Assembly (NCBI RefSeq): GCF_004217045.1
Contig: NZ_SGXM01000009.1
Span: 1 to 64,000, forward strand
DNA length: 64,000 nucleotides
Source of the DNA: Cupriavidus agavae
Lineage (GTDB): Bacteria > Pseudomonadota > Gammaproteobacteria > Burkholderiales > Burkholderiaceae
Direction: 5' to 3'
In this document: in pieces, positions 33,004 to 42,802 of the stretch
How the letters are laid out: the number at the start of each line of letters is the position of its first letter
Numbering within the stretch: the first letter of the stretch is position 1
The notes under the pieces: model-generated
What the model was told of the DNA's origin: nothing
Databases searched by the model: none
What the model saw: the letters and a program-made list of their open reading frames with translations, nothing else
Translations under genes and position numbers: made by a program

Positions 33004-33873
33004 GTGTTATCGAGCCTGCCCGGCGTGCTGTTCGATGGTCTGACATACGGCAGCCTGTTGTTCCTGATCAGCATCGGCCTGTCGGTGACGATGGGTCTGA
33101 TGAACTTCGTCAACCTCGCGCATGGCGCTTTTGCGATGCTGGGCGGCTACGTGGCCGTGGTGGCGATGAACCGGCTCGGCGTGCCGTTTCTCGCGGCCCT
33201 GCCGGTGGCGTTCGTGGGCGCCGCGCTCGCGGGCGGGCTGCTCGAGCGCACGCTCTATCGGCGCCTGTACCGCGCCAGCCATCTGGACCAGGTGCTGTTC
33301 TCGATCGGCCTGACCTTCATGGCGATGGCGGGGGCGACGTGGTTCTTCGGGCCGTCTCAGCAGCCCGTGCAACTGCCGGATTTCCTGCTCGGGCAGGTCA
33401 GGGTGGCCGGGCTGGAACTGGGCGCCTACCGGCTGTTCCTGCTGGCCGTGGTGGTGGCCATCACGCTGGCGCTGGGCTGGCTCGTCGCCCGCACGCGTTT
33501 TGGCGCCCAGGTGCGCGCCGCCGTGGATCACCAGCAGGCGGCGCGCGGGCTCGGCATCGACGTGGACCGGGTGTTCAGCCTGACCTTCGCGCTGGGCTCG
33601 GGGCTGGCGGGGCTCGGCGGCGGGCTCGGCATCGATGTCCTCGGCCTGGACCCCACGTTCCCGCTCAAGTACATGGTCTATTTCCTGCTGGTGGTGGCGG
33701 TGGGCGGCGCGGGCAGCATCCGGGGCTCGCTGGTGGCGGCGATGGTACTGGGCGTGGCCGACGTGGCCGGCAAGTACTACGTGCCTGAAATTGGCGCTTT
33801 CGTGATCTACGCGATGATGGTGCTGCTGCTGGTGGCCTTTCCGGCCGGACTGTACGGGAGGCGCGCCGCATGA
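33004..33873 (+). CDS. livH: Liv-type ABC transporter permease (LivH-like)
   Basis: The 289-residue polytopic permease reads from GTG (33004) with GAGGA seven bases upstream. The family signature GLMNFVNLAHGAFAMLGGYVA is near residues 30-52 and the EAA-like ARGLGIDVDRVFSLTFALGSGLAG loop is near residue 180. It pairs with LivM to form the membrane channel of a branched-chain amino acid/amide type importer. It is the first of four tightly overlapping genes, livHMGF. Confidence 0.92.
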   Translation: MLSSLPGVLFDGLTYGSLLFLISIGLSVTMGLMNFVNLAHGAFAMLGGYVAVVAMNRLGVPFLAALPVAFVGAALAGGLLERTLYRRLYRASHLDQVLFSIGLTFMAMAGATWFFGPSQQPVQLPDFLLGQVRVAGLELGAYRLFLLAVVVAITLALGWLVARTRFGAQVRAAVDHQQAARGLGIDVDRVFSLTFALGSGLAGLGGGLGIDVLGLDPTFPLKYMVYFLLVVAVGGAGSIRGSLVAAMVLGVADVAGKYYVPEIGAFVIYAMMVLLLVAFPAGLYGRRAA

Positions 33874-34868
33874 CACCCCATCGCCTGCCCGATGGCCGCT
33901 GGCATCCGGCCGAATTCGTGTTCTGGCTGGTGCCGGTGGTGGCGTTCTTCGCGCTGCCGGGCTACCTGATCCTCGGCAGCCAGATCCTGATCGTCGGCCT
34001 CTTCGCGCTGTCGCTGGACCTGATCCTGGGCTACGCGGGCATCGTCTCGCTGGGCCATGCGGCGTTCTTCGGGCTCGGCGCCTACACGGCCGGACTGCTC
34101 GCCGCGCATGGCTGGGGCGAGCCGCTGAGCGGCCTGCTGGCCGCCGCCGCCGTGGCTGCATTGGGGGGATGGCTCGGCAGCTTCCTGGTGATCCGCGGCG
34201 GCGACCTGACGCGGCTGATGGTCACGCTGGGCATCGGCCTGATGCTGTTCGAGGCGGCCAACAAGGCGGCCTTCGTGACCGGTGGGGTCGATGGCCTGTC
34301 CGGCGTGACGATGGACAAGCTGCTCGGCGTGTTCGAGTTCGACCTGTTTGGCAAGACTGCCTATATATATAGTCTGCTCGTGCTGTTCGGCATGTTCCTG
34401 CTGGCACGGCGCATCGTATTTTCGCCATTCGGGCTGTCGCTGCGGGGCATACGCGAGGGCGCGCGCCGCATGCCGGCCATTGGCACCAACGTGCCGGCCC
34501 GGCTGCGCGCCGTGTTCACGCTGGCGGCGGCCATCGCGGGCGTGGCGGGCGGCCTGCTGGCGCAGACCACGCAGTTCGTCGGCATGGACGTGCTCGGTTT
34601 TCCGCGCTCGGCCGAACTGCTGGTCATGCTGGTGCTGGGTGGTACGGGCCGGCTCTATGGCGCGCTGATCGGCGCGGCGCTGTTCATGATCGCCCAGGAC
34701 GTGCTGGCCGGCATCAATCCGGTCTACTGGCAGTTCTGGATCGGCCTGTTGCTGGTACTGATGGTGCTGTTCGCCAAGGGCGGCGTGATGGGCGCGGTCA
34801 GTGCCGTGCGCGCCCGCATGGCAGCGCGACGTAGTGTTTCCGCCAGAAACCGGGGAGCCGACGCATGA
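33870..34868 (+). CDS. livM: Liv-type ABC transporter permease (LivM-like)
   Basis: The 332-residue permease overlaps livH by four bases (ATGA). It has the LivM pattern YLILGSQILIVGLFALSLDLILGYAGIVSLGHAAFFGLGAYTAG and the cytoplasmic coupling loop LRGIREGARRMPAIGTNV. It forms the second half of the transport channel. The C-terminus is Arg-rich and cytoplasmic. A TATATATA stretch at 34362-34370, inside the gene, is unusual for this GC-rich region but codes for AYIYS. Confidence 0.92.
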   Translation: MTPHRLPDGRWHPAEFVFWLVPVVAFFALPGYLILGSQILIVGLFALSLDLILGYAGIVSLGHAAFFGLGAYTAGLLAAHGWGEPLSGLLAAAAVAALGGWLGSFLVIRGGDLTRLMVTLGIGLMLFEAANKAAFVTGGVDGLSGVTMDKLLGVFEFDLFGKTAYIYSLLVLFGMFLLARRIVFSPFGLSLRGIREGARRMPAIGTNVPARLRAVFTLAAAIAGVAGGLLAQTTQFVGMDVLGFPRSAELLVMLVLGGTGRLYGALIGAALFMIAQDVLAGINPVYWQFWIGLLLVLMVLFAKGGVMGAVSAVRARMAARRSVSARNRGADA

Positions 34869-35609
34869 CCGCCACATTGCGCACCGAAGGGCTCGGCAAG
34901 TCCTGGGGGGCGTTTGCCGCCAATACCGATCTCTCGCTGCGTTTCGCCCCGGGCGCGCGCCATGCGCTGATCGGGCCGAACGGGGCCGGCAAGACCACGT
35001 TCATCAACCTGCTGACCGGCGCGCTGGCGCCCACGGCGGGCCGGATCTGGCTTGGCGACCGGGACATCACGCGGCTGCCGCAGCATGCGCGCGTGAAGCT
35101 GGGCATGACGCGCACGTTCCAGATCAATACGCTGTTTCCGGGACTGACGGTGCTGGAATCGGTGGTGCTGGCCGTGGCCGAGCGCGCGGGCGCCTCGGGC
35201 GTCTGGTCGCGCACGGTGGCCTCGCAGACGGCGCTCGTGGACGAGGCCATGGCGGTGCTGGCGATGCTGCGGCTCGACCCCGATGCCGACACGCAGACCC
35301 GCGCGTTGCCCTATGGCAAGCAGCGCCTGCTGGAAATGGCGCTGGCGCTGGCCACCCGTCCGTCAATCCTGCTGCTCGACGAGCCGGCGGCCGGGATTCC
35401 AGCCGGCGAGAGCGCCGAACTGTTCGGCGTGATCGCCGGGTTGCCGCGCGACATCACGATCCTGTTCATCGAACACGACATGGACCTGGTCTTCCGCTTC
35501 GCCGAACGGATCACGGTACTCGTGGCCGGTCGCGTGCTGACCGAAGGGTCGCCGGCCGAGATCGCGGCTGATTCGCGCGTGCGCGAGGTGTACCTCGGGG
35601 AGGCCGCCC

Positions 35610-35617
<8 letters not shown>
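34865..35617 (+). CDS. livG: Liv-type ABC transporter ATP-binding protein (LivG-like)
   Basis: The 250-residue ATPase has Walker A GPNGAGKTT (residues about 40-48), the LivG-typical TRTFQINTLFPGLTVLESV, a signature-like segment ALPYGKQRLLEMALAL in place of LSGGQ, Walker B ILLLDEPAAGIP, and the switch His in IEHDMDLVF. The YGKQR signature is normal for this subfamily. It overlaps livM by four bases and livF by eight. Confidence 0.93.
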
Positions 35618-36326
<709 letters not shown>

Positions 36327-36339
36327 GGCGTGCGGCCCG

Positions 36340-36657
36340 TCAGGGTTTGAGGCTGCTGTAGAACGCGGCCAGGTTGGCGATATCGGCCTCGCTGAGCGGC
36401 TTGGCCATCAGGTTCATCTGCTCGTCCTTGCGCGCGCCGGTCTTGTAGGCCTTGAGCGCCTTGACCAGGTAGGACTCGACCTGCCCCGCCAGATGCGGCG
36501 CCTCGGGCAGCCTGGACTTGCCGTCCATGCCGTGGCAGGCCTGGCACTGCAGGGCCTTGGCGCGTCCGGCCTGGGCGTCGGCGGCCACCGCGGCCCCGGC
36601 CGGCAGGCCGAGGCCCGCCGCCAGCAGCGCGCCCGTCAGGTAGAGGGCGCCCCTCAT
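36340..36657 (-). CDS. Class I cytochrome c, periplasmic
   Basis: The 105-residue protein has a signal peptide (MRGALYLTGALLAAGLGLPAGAAVA) and a single heme site CQACH with the axial Met in NLMAKPLS. It is a small c553/c4-like cytochrome. The start overlaps the stop of the upstream PQQ-type dehydrogenase gene by four bases, so it is probably the electron acceptor of that enzyme, passing electrons to the respiratory chain. Confidence 0.9.
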   Translation of the reverse strand: MRGALYLTGALLAAGLGLPAGAAVAADAQAGRAKALQCQACHGMDGKSRLPEAPHLAGQVESYLVKALKAYKTGARKDEQMNLMAKPLSEADIANLAAFYSSLKP

Positions 36658-37922
36658 TTCGCTCCCGAATAGCTGATGCGGTAGATGGCGCCCGCGAAGT
36701 CGTCGGACACCAGCAGCGAGCCGTCCTGCAACTGCTGTACGTCGACCGGACGGCCCATGTACTCGCCGTTCGGCGTCAGCCAGCCCTCGGCAAAGACCTC
36801 GGTGGCGCCCGCGGTGCCGTCCTTGTTCACGGCGGTATAGACGATGCGCGCCCCGATCGGCGTGGTGCGGTTCCACGATCCATGCTCGGCCGCGAACACG
36901 CCGCCCTGGTACTTGGCCGGGAACATCTTGCCCGTATAGAACGACATGCCGAGGTCCGCCGCGTGGGGCGCGTATTCCACCACGGGGAACTCCACGTCCT
37001 TCGGGATCTGGGCGTCCTTGTACTCGGTGGTGCGCACCTTGCCGCCGCCGTACCACGGGAAGCCGAAGTTCTGGCCGGCCTTGGTGGCCCGGTTCAGCTC
37101 GCCGGGCGGCTGGTCGTCGCCCATGCCGTCCACCTGGTTGTCGGTGAACCAGAGCGTCTTGTCGGCCGGATTGAAGTCCAGCCCCACTGAATTGCGGATG
37201 CCCAGCGCGTAGACCTCGCGGTTCTTGCCATCCTGCCCGATGCGGATGATGCCGGACACGCCGCTCTTGTTCATGGCCGCCATCTTGTCCTTGGGCGGCA
37301 CGTTCCACGGCTGGCCCAGCGCGATGTAGAGCATCTTGTCCGGGCCCACGCGGCAGGCCCGGGCGCCGTGGTTGAAGCTCTCGAACTCGGCCGGCACGAG
37401 CTTGCCCTGCGGCACCACCACGCCGGCAGCCACGTCAGGGCCGCCCTCGCCGAAGAACTGGGCCGCCGGGAAGGCCAGCACGCGGTTCTGCTCGGCCACG
37501 TAGAGGATGCCGTCGGGCGAGAAGCAGACCCCGTTCGGCACCTTGAACGTGACGGAACTGGCGAACTGCACCACATCGTCGGCCACGCGGCGCTTGGTGC
37601 GGTCGGTCACCTGCCAGACACGGTTCTTGCGCGTGCCGACGAACACCACGCCGGTGGACGGCTCCACGGCCATGTGGCGCGCCTCGGGCACGATGGCGTA
37701 CAACTCGATCTTGAAGCCCTGCGGCAACTTGATGGCCTTGAGATTCTGCTCGATGGCGTCGGCATTCTTGCCGGTCTGCGGCACCTTTTCAGGCGGCGCG
37801 GTGCCGGTGGGCTTGAAACTCTGGAGCTTCTGGAGGTTGTCGGCCGGTGCGGCAACGGCCAGGGAGGGCAATACGGCGGCCACGAACACTGCTGCCGCCA
37901 CGGCAATGGCTGAGCGCTTCAT
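36654..37922 (-). CDS. PQQ-type sugar/sorbosone dehydrogenase-like periplasmic enzyme
   Basis: The 422-residue protein has a signal peptide (MKRSAIAVAAAVFVAAVLPSLAVAA) and a six-bladed beta-propeller of the soluble glucose/sorbosone dehydrogenase family. Typical stretches are LPQGFKIELYAIVPEARHMAVEPSTGVVFVGT, VPNGVCFSPDGILYVAEQNRV and YALGIRNSVGLDFNPADKTLWFTDNQVDG, with AAEHGSWNRTTPIGARI near the C-terminus. It would oxidise a sugar, polyol or aldehyde in the periplasm using PQQ, giving electrons to the adjacent cytochrome c. The substrate is unknown. It lies between the livHMGF operon and a Liv-type binding protein. Confidence 0.85.
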   Translation of the reverse strand: MKRSAIAVAAAVFVAAVLPSLAVAAPADNLQKLQSFKPTGTAPPEKVPQTGKNADAIEQNLKAIKLPQGFKIELYAIVPEARHMAVEPSTGVVFVGTRKNRVWQVTDRTKRRVADDVVQFASSVTFKVPNGVCFSPDGILYVAEQNRVLAFPAAQFFGEGGPDVAAGVVVPQGKLVPAEFESFNHGARACRVGPDKMLYIALGQPWNVPPKDKMAAMNKSGVSGIIRIGQDGKNREVYALGIRNSVGLDFNPADKTLWFTDNQVDGMGDDQPPGELNRATKAGQNFGFPWYGGGKVRTTEYKDAQIPKDVEFPVVEYAPHAADLGMSFYTGKMFPAKYQGGVFAAEHGSWNRTTPIGARIVYTAVNKDGTAGATEVFAEGWLTPNGEYMGRPVDVQQLQDGSLLVSDDFAGAIYRISYSGAK

Positions 37923-38077
37923 CGTGCTGTCTCCGGAGTTCTTGTCGTTGGGCGGCGCACGCGGCGCCGCCAGACAAGGTTAGGTCAGCTTTCGCCACAA
38001 GGGAATTTCACATTCCCGCAGGCCGATAAAAGATTTCTACCAGCGGGATAGCCGCCGGCTATCCCACGCCCCCGGGC

Positions 38078-39259
38078 CTACTTGCCGGAGTCCCTGACGC
38101 CCTCGAACTTGTCGAACTCGACGTTGTAGAGTTCGCCGTTGCGTTTTTCCACCTTGCGGATATAGACGGTCTGCACCACGTCCCGGGTGGCCGGGTCGAT
38201 CGTGATCGGCCCGCGCGGGCTCTGGAGCTTCATGCCCTTGAGCGCGGCCAGGAACTTGTCGCCGTCGGTGGCGCCGCCGGTCTTCCTGAGCGCCTCGTAG
38301 ATGGCGGCCATGCCGTCGTAGGCGGCCACGGCCATGAAGTTGGGCCGTCCCGCGCCCGGATTGGCGGCGGCGAACGCCTTCAGGAAGGCCTGGTTTTCCT
38401 TCGAGTCGTGCGCGGCGGAGTAGTGGAACGAGGTAATCACGCCCAGCGTGGCGTCGCCCATGGCCGGCAGCACGTGGTCATCGGTCAGGTCGCCCGTGGC
38501 GATCACGCGGATGCCGGCATCGGCCAGCCCCCGCTCGCGGAAGCCCTTCATGAAGGCCACGCCCTGCTCGCCGGCCGGCAGGAACAGGAACACGGCCTCG
38601 GGCCTGGCATCCTTGATGCGCTGGATGAACGGCGCGAACTCGGGGTTGCGCAGCGGCACCCGGATCGATTCCACGATCTGCCCGCCGCCGCCGATGAAAT
38701 TGGTCTTGAACGCGGTCTCGGCGTCGATGCCCGGCGCGTAGTCGGCCACCAGCGTCATCACCTTCTTCACGTTGTTGCGCACGGCCCAGGTGGCCATTGG
38801 CGCGGAGATCTGCGGCAGCGTCATCGAGACGCGGGCAATGTAGTTCGACTTCGTGGTGATGACCGACGACGCGGCGTTGAAGATAACCATCGGCTTCTTC
38901 GCCTGCTCGGCCACGGGGGCCACGGCCAGCGCCTCGGGCGTCAGGCCGAAGCCGGCCAGCACATCCACCTTGTCGCGCACCACCAGTTCCTGCGCCAGCC
39001 GCTTGGCCACCTCGGGCACCGGCCCGGTGGTGTCCTTGACCAGGATCTGCACCTTGCGGCCCGCCACGGTGTCGCCATGGATCTGCTGCCACGCCTTGAT
39101 GCCGCCTTCCATCTGCTTGCCGTAATCGGCAAAGCTGCCGGAGAACGGCGCGATCAGCCCGATCTTCACGGGATCGGCGGCATGGGACAGCGGGGAATGG
39201 ATCAGGACAGCAAGGGCGCCGCACGCCAGCATGGCGCGCCGCAGCAGACTGAACGTCAT
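38078..39259 (-). CDS. Liv-type ABC transporter periplasmic substrate-binding protein
   Basis: The 393-residue protein has a signal peptide (MTFSLLRRAMLACGALAVLIHSPLSHAA) and the type I binding fold (VKIGLIAPFSGSFADYGKQMEGGIKAW, then VRDKVDVLAGFGLTPEALAVAPVAEQ and the hinge FMAVAAYDGMAAIYEAL). The start has GGGAG just upstream. It is separated from livHMGF by the PQQ dehydrogenase-cytochrome c pair but is the nearest binding protein and the likely partner. The hairpin repeat at 39372-39410 lies upstream of it. Ligand unknown. Confidence 0.88.
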   Translation of the reverse strand: MTFSLLRRAMLACGALAVLIHSPLSHAADPVKIGLIAPFSGSFADYGKQMEGGIKAWQQIHGDTVAGRKVQILVKDTTGPVPEVAKRLAQELVVRDKVDVLAGFGLTPEALAVAPVAEQAKKPMVIFNAASSVITTKSNYIARVSMTLPQISAPMATWAVRNNVKKVMTLVADYAPGIDAETAFKTNFIGGGGQIVESIRVPLRNPEFAPFIQRIKDARPEAVFLFLPAGEQGVAFMKGFRERGLADAGIRVIATGDLTDDHVLPAMGDATLGVITSFHYSAAHDSKENQAFLKAFAAANPGAGRPNFMAVAAYDGMAAIYEALRKTGGATDGDKFLAALKGMKLQSPRGPITIDPATRDVVQTVYIRKVEKRNGELYNVEFDKFEGVRDSGK

Positions 39260-39371
39260 GGAGATCTCCCGGAAGTGCAGCATCGCAGGGGCTGCATCGA
39301 GTGGGGAGTGTAGAGGGGGTGGGGGAGACGGGCAATCGGGTTTGCCCGGTGTTTTCCTGGCAATTGCTGCC

Positions 39372-39410
39372 GGTTTGCTCCCCTCTCCCGCAAGGCGGGA
39401 GAGGGGAATG
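39372..39410. repeat. Palindromic hairpin repeat, copy 2
   Basis: A perfect 13-bp stem TCCCCTCTCCCGC / GCGGGAGAGGGGA (39379-39391 with 39395-39407, loop AAG), preceded by GGTTTGC, is the same element as at 205-241. It lies between the Liv-type binding protein start and the end of gntP, and on the minus strand it could act as the gntP 3' structure. Confidence 0.7.
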
Positions 39411-39416
39411 ACAACC

Positions 39417-40775
39417 TCAGACCACCGTCGACAGCGCCAGCGTGAACAGCAGCGCCACCACCGAAATGATCGTTTCCGCCACCGACCAGGTCTTGAACGT
39501 CTGCGCCACGGTCATGTTGAAGTATTCCTTGACCAGCCAGAAGCCGCCGTCGTTTACGTGCGAGAGGATCAGCGAGCCGGCGCCCGTGGTCAGCACCAGC
39601 AGTTCGGGGCGGGTGCCCGGCACGCTGGCGGCGATCGGGGCGACGATGCCGGCGGCCGTGGTCATGGCCACCGTGGCCGAGCCCGTGGCGATGCGGATCA
39701 TCACGGCCACCAGCCAGCCCAGCACCAGCACCGAGACGTGGGCGTTGTTGGCCACGTCGACGATGGCCGTGGAGATGCCCGAATCGCGCAGCACGCGGCC
39801 GAAGCCGCCACCGGCGCCCACCACCAGCGTGATGATGGCCGTGGGGGCCACGCACTCGTTGGTGAACTTCAGGATCGATTCACGGGTGAAGCCGCGCATC
39901 TTGCCGAACGTGTAGAAGCTGAACAGCGTGGCGATCAGCAGCGCCATCACCGAATTGCCGATCAGCTTCAGGAAGTCGTTGGCAAATGTCTTCGGCGTGG
40001 CGATCAGGTCGGCCCAGCTGCCGATCAGCATCAGGAACACCGGCAGCAGGATGGTCAGCACCGTGATGCCGAAGCCCGGCAGGTTGCCGGCGCGCGCGGC
40101 GTCGCCTTCCTCGGTCAGTTGTTCGGCCAGCGGGTTCACGGCCGGTAGTTTGATGTGCTTGTCGATCAGCTTGGCGAACAGCGGGCCGGCGATGATCGCC
40201 GTGGGGATACCCACGATCAGCGCGAACAGGATGGTCTTGCCGATGTCGGCGCCGTACGCCTGCACGGCCAGCAGCGCGGCCGGGTGGGGCGGGATCAGGC
40301 CGTGCACCACGGACAGGCCGCAGACCATCGGGATGCCAACCAGGATCATCGACGTGTTGGTGCGCTTGGCCACGTTGAACGCGATCGGAATCAGCAGCAC
40401 GAAGCCCACTTCGAAGAACACCGGCAGGCCCACGATGAACGCGATGACCACCATGGCCCAGTGCACGTTCTTCTCGCCGAAGAAGTCGATCAGCGTCAGC
40501 GCAATGCGCTCGGCGCCGCCGGACTCGGCCATCATCTTGCCCAGCATCGTGCCGAGCCCGATCACCAGCGCGATATGCCCCAGCGTGCCACCCACGCCGG
40601 CCTCGAAGGACTTCACGATATCGCCCATCGGCATCCCCACGGCAAAGCCGAGGGCTACCGAAACCACCACGAGCGTGATGAACGGGTTCAGTTTGAATTT
40701 GGCAATCAGGATCACCAGCGCGATCACCGCGATCAGCGCGTACACCAAGAGCGTGGTTCCCGTAACGGCACCCAT
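39417..40775 (-). CDS. gntP: GntP-family gluconate/sugar-acid:H+ symporter
   Basis: The 452-residue permease has about twelve helices with GntP marks: KLNPFITLVVVSVALGFAVGMP near the start, VGGTLGHIALVIGLGTMLGKMMAESGGAERIA, then GLIPPHPAALLAVQAYGADIG and the late VGAGGGFGRVLRDSGIS. The family imports gluconate and related aldonic acids with protons. It is the last gene of a group with RidA, an N-acyl-D-amino-acid deacylase and an RpiR regulator, and it faces a KDG kinase/KDPG aldolase operon. An amino-sugar acid is therefore a candidate substrate. Confidence 0.92.
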   Translation of the reverse strand: MGAVTGTTLLVYALIAVIALVILIAKFKLNPFITLVVVSVALGFAVGMPMGDIVKSFEAGVGGTLGHIALVIGLGTMLGKMMAESGGAERIALTLIDFFGEKNVHWAMVVIAFIVGLPVFFEVGFVLLIPIAFNVAKRTNTSMILVGIPMVCGLSVVHGLIPPHPAALLAVQAYGADIGKTILFALIVGIPTAIIAGPLFAKLIDKHIKLPAVNPLAEQLTEEGDAARAGNLPGFGITVLTILLPVFLMLIGSWADLIATPKTFANDFLKLIGNSVMALLIATLFSFYTFGKMRGFTRESILKFTNECVAPTAIITLVVGAGGGFGRVLRDSGISTAIVDVANNAHVSVLVLGWLVAVMIRIATGSATVAMTTAAGIVAPIAASVPGTRPELLVLTTGAGSLILSHVNDGGFWLVKEYFNMTVAQTFKTWSVAETIISVVALLFTLALSTVV

Positions 40776-40927
40776 GTCTCGTCTCCTTGTCGCGGGTGCC
40801 GGCCAGCAGGACGGTCCGCTCTCGCTATGAAAAAGCCGCTATGCCTGGTGCGTAGCGGCGGGTTGATGAAATCGGTGTGGTGCCCGGGGCGCCGGCTGGC
40901 TCACCGGCAGCGCCCGGACCAGCGTCC

Positions 40928-41320
40928 TCAGGCGCCCGGCTTCCGGTAGGCGATGCAGTCCACCTCGACCTTGCAGTCCACCACCATGCTCGACTGCACG
41001 CAGGCGCGGGCCGGGGGATTGGCGCCGAAGTATTCCTTGAAGATCTTGTTGAACGACGGGAAGTCGCGCGCATCGTCCAGCCAGACGCCGCAGCGCACCA
41101 CGTGCTCGGGGCCGTAGCCGGCCTCGGCCAGGATCGCCAGCACGTTCCTGATGGCCTGGTGGGTCTGCGTGACGATGTTGCCCTCGACCACCTCGCCGTC
41201 CACCATCGGCACCTGGCCGCTGACATACAGCCAGCCGTCGGCCTGCACCGCGCGCGCGAACGGCATGTGCGAGCCGCCCTGGCCCGTGCCGCCTTCGACG
41301 CCGAATCGTTTGATATCCAT
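40928..41320 (-). CDS. RidA family enamine/imine deaminase
   Basis: The 130-residue protein has the RidA fold: FARAVQADGWLYVSGQVPM, QTHQAIRNVLAILAEAGYGPEHVVRCGVWLDD, and the active-site arginine in PPARACVQSSMV followed by VEVDCIAY. RidA enzymes hydrolyse reactive enamines/imines released by PLP-dependent dehydratases. That fits the D-serine-dehydratase-like enzyme encoded by the divergent operon. The gene follows the deacylase gene by 20 bases. Confidence 0.92.
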   Translation of the reverse strand: MDIKRFGVEGGTGQGGSHMPFARAVQADGWLYVSGQVPMVDGEVVEGNIVTQTHQAIRNVLAILAEAGYGPEHVVRCGVWLDDARDFPSFNKIFKEYFGANPPARACVQSSMVVDCKVEVDCIAYRKPGA

Positions 41321-41340
41321 GGAAACTCCTGTTTTCGTAT

Positions 41341-42801
41341 TCAAGGTTGGTGGGCGCCGCGCGGCAGGAAGCGCCCGGCGCGCACGCCGGTGGCCGCGCG
41401 GTGCTGCCAGGTCAGTTCGCCATTGACCCAGACGGCGGCGATGCCTTCGGCCGGCTGCATCGGGTCGGTGAAGCTGGCGGCGTCGCGGATGGTGGCCGCG
41501 TCGAACAGCACGAGGTCCGCCCAGTAGCCTTCGCGCACGAAGCCGCGTTCGGTCAATCCGAAGCGCTCGGCGGACAGGCCCGTCATCTTGTTGACTGCCA
41601 CGGCCAGCGGAAACAGCTCGCGGTCGCGCGCGTAGTGCCCCAGCACGCGCGGAAAGGCGCCCCACAGGCGCGGGTGGGGCAGGGGGTCATTGGGCAGGCC
41701 GTCGGAGCCCACCACGGTGGCCGGGTGGCTCAGGATGCGGTCCACATCGGCATCTTCCATGCAGTGGTAGACCGCGCCGGCCGGCTGCAGGCGGCGCGCG
41801 GCTTCCAGCAGGTCCACGTTCCAGTCCGTGGCGATATCGGCCAGCAGGCGTCCGCCCTGATCGGGATGGGCTTCGGACCACGTCACCTGGATGTCGAAAT
41901 CGCTGGTCACCTGCTTGAGGTCGAGCGTCGACGAACTGGCCGTGTACGGATAGCAGTCGCAGCCCACCGGCTGCCAGCGCTGCGCGGCTTCGAGCGATTG
42001 CAGCACCTGACCGCTGCGGCCCCAGTTCGGCACGCCCGCGCATTTCAGGTGCGAGATCACCACGGGTACGCGCGCATGGCGTCCGATGCGGTATGCCTCG
42101 TCCATGGCGTCGAGGATCTCGGCGAACTCGCTGCGCAAGTGGGTGGCATAGAGCGCGCCGGCATCGGCGAGCGGCTCGGCCAGTGCCAGCACTTCGTCGG
42201 TGGTCGCGCTGAACGCATTGGCATAGGCGAGGCCCGTGGACAGGCCCAGCGCGCCGTTTGCCAGCGCCTCTTCGAGCTGCCCGCGCATCGCGGCGATCTC
42301 GTCGGCCGTGGCGGCGCGGTCGAAGCGGTCCATATGGTTGCTGCGCAGCGCCGTGTGGCCCACCAGCGCGGCCACGTTCACCGAGGGCTGCGCGGCGTTG
42401 ACGGCATCGACATAGGTGCGGAAGTCGGGGTATTGAAACGCCTCGGCCCGGCCCAGCAGGTTCATCGGGTCGGGCGGATCGCCGGGCAGCGTCACCGGCG
42501 CGGCGCTGATGCCGCAGTTGCCGACGATCACCGTGGTGACGCCCTGCGAGATCTTCGGCGTCATGGCCGGTTCGCGGACCACGTTGGTGTCGTCGTGCGT
42601 GTGGACGTCGATGAAACCTGGCGAAAGTACGAGGCCGTGGCCCTCCACGACGTGCGAGGCGGTATCAGGGTCGATCGCGCCAGCTTCGTCGATGCGGGCG
42701 ATGCGGCCGTCGCGCAGCGCCACATCGGCCATGCGGCCGGCGGCACCGGAGCCGTCCAGCAGCAGCACGTTGCGGATCAGGGTATCGAACAGGTGGGGCA
42801 T
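41341..42801 (-). CDS. N-acyl-D-amino-acid deacylase (D-aminoacylase)
   Basis: The 486-residue amidohydrolase shows the D-aminoacylase pattern: the metal motif PGFIDVHTHDD, the GNCGIS segment supplying the bridging ligand cysteine, ATHLRSEFAEIL, PVVISHLKCAG, and SDGLPNDPLPHPRLWGAFPRVLGHY near the C-terminus. It cleaves N-acyl groups from D-amino acids. It lies two bases after the RpiR gene and before ridA and gntP. N-acetyl-D-glucosaminate is formally an N-acyl-D-amino acid and is a plausible substrate in this setting (inference). Confidence 0.93.
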   Translation of the reverse strand: MPHLFDTLIRNVLLLDGSGAAGRMADVALRDGRIARIDEAGAIDPDTASHVVEGHGLVLSPGFIDVHTHDDTNVVREPAMTPKISQGVTTVIVGNCGISAAPVTLPGDPPDPMNLLGRAEAFQYPDFRTYVDAVNAAQPSVNVAALVGHTALRSNHMDRFDRAATADEIAAMRGQLEEALANGALGLSTGLAYANAFSATTDEVLALAEPLADAGALYATHLRSEFAEILDAMDEAYRIGRHARVPVVISHLKCAGVPNWGRSGQVLQSLEAAQRWQPVGCDCYPYTASSSTLDLKQVTSDFDIQVTWSEAHPDQGGRLLADIATDWNVDLLEAARRLQPAGAVYHCMEDADVDRILSHPATVVGSDGLPNDPLPHPRLWGAFPRVLGHYARDRELFPLAVAVNKMTGLSAERFGLTERGFVREGYWADLVLFDAATIRDAASFTDPMQPAEGIAAVWVNGELTWQHRAATGVRAGRFLPRGAHQP

Positions 42802-42802
42802 G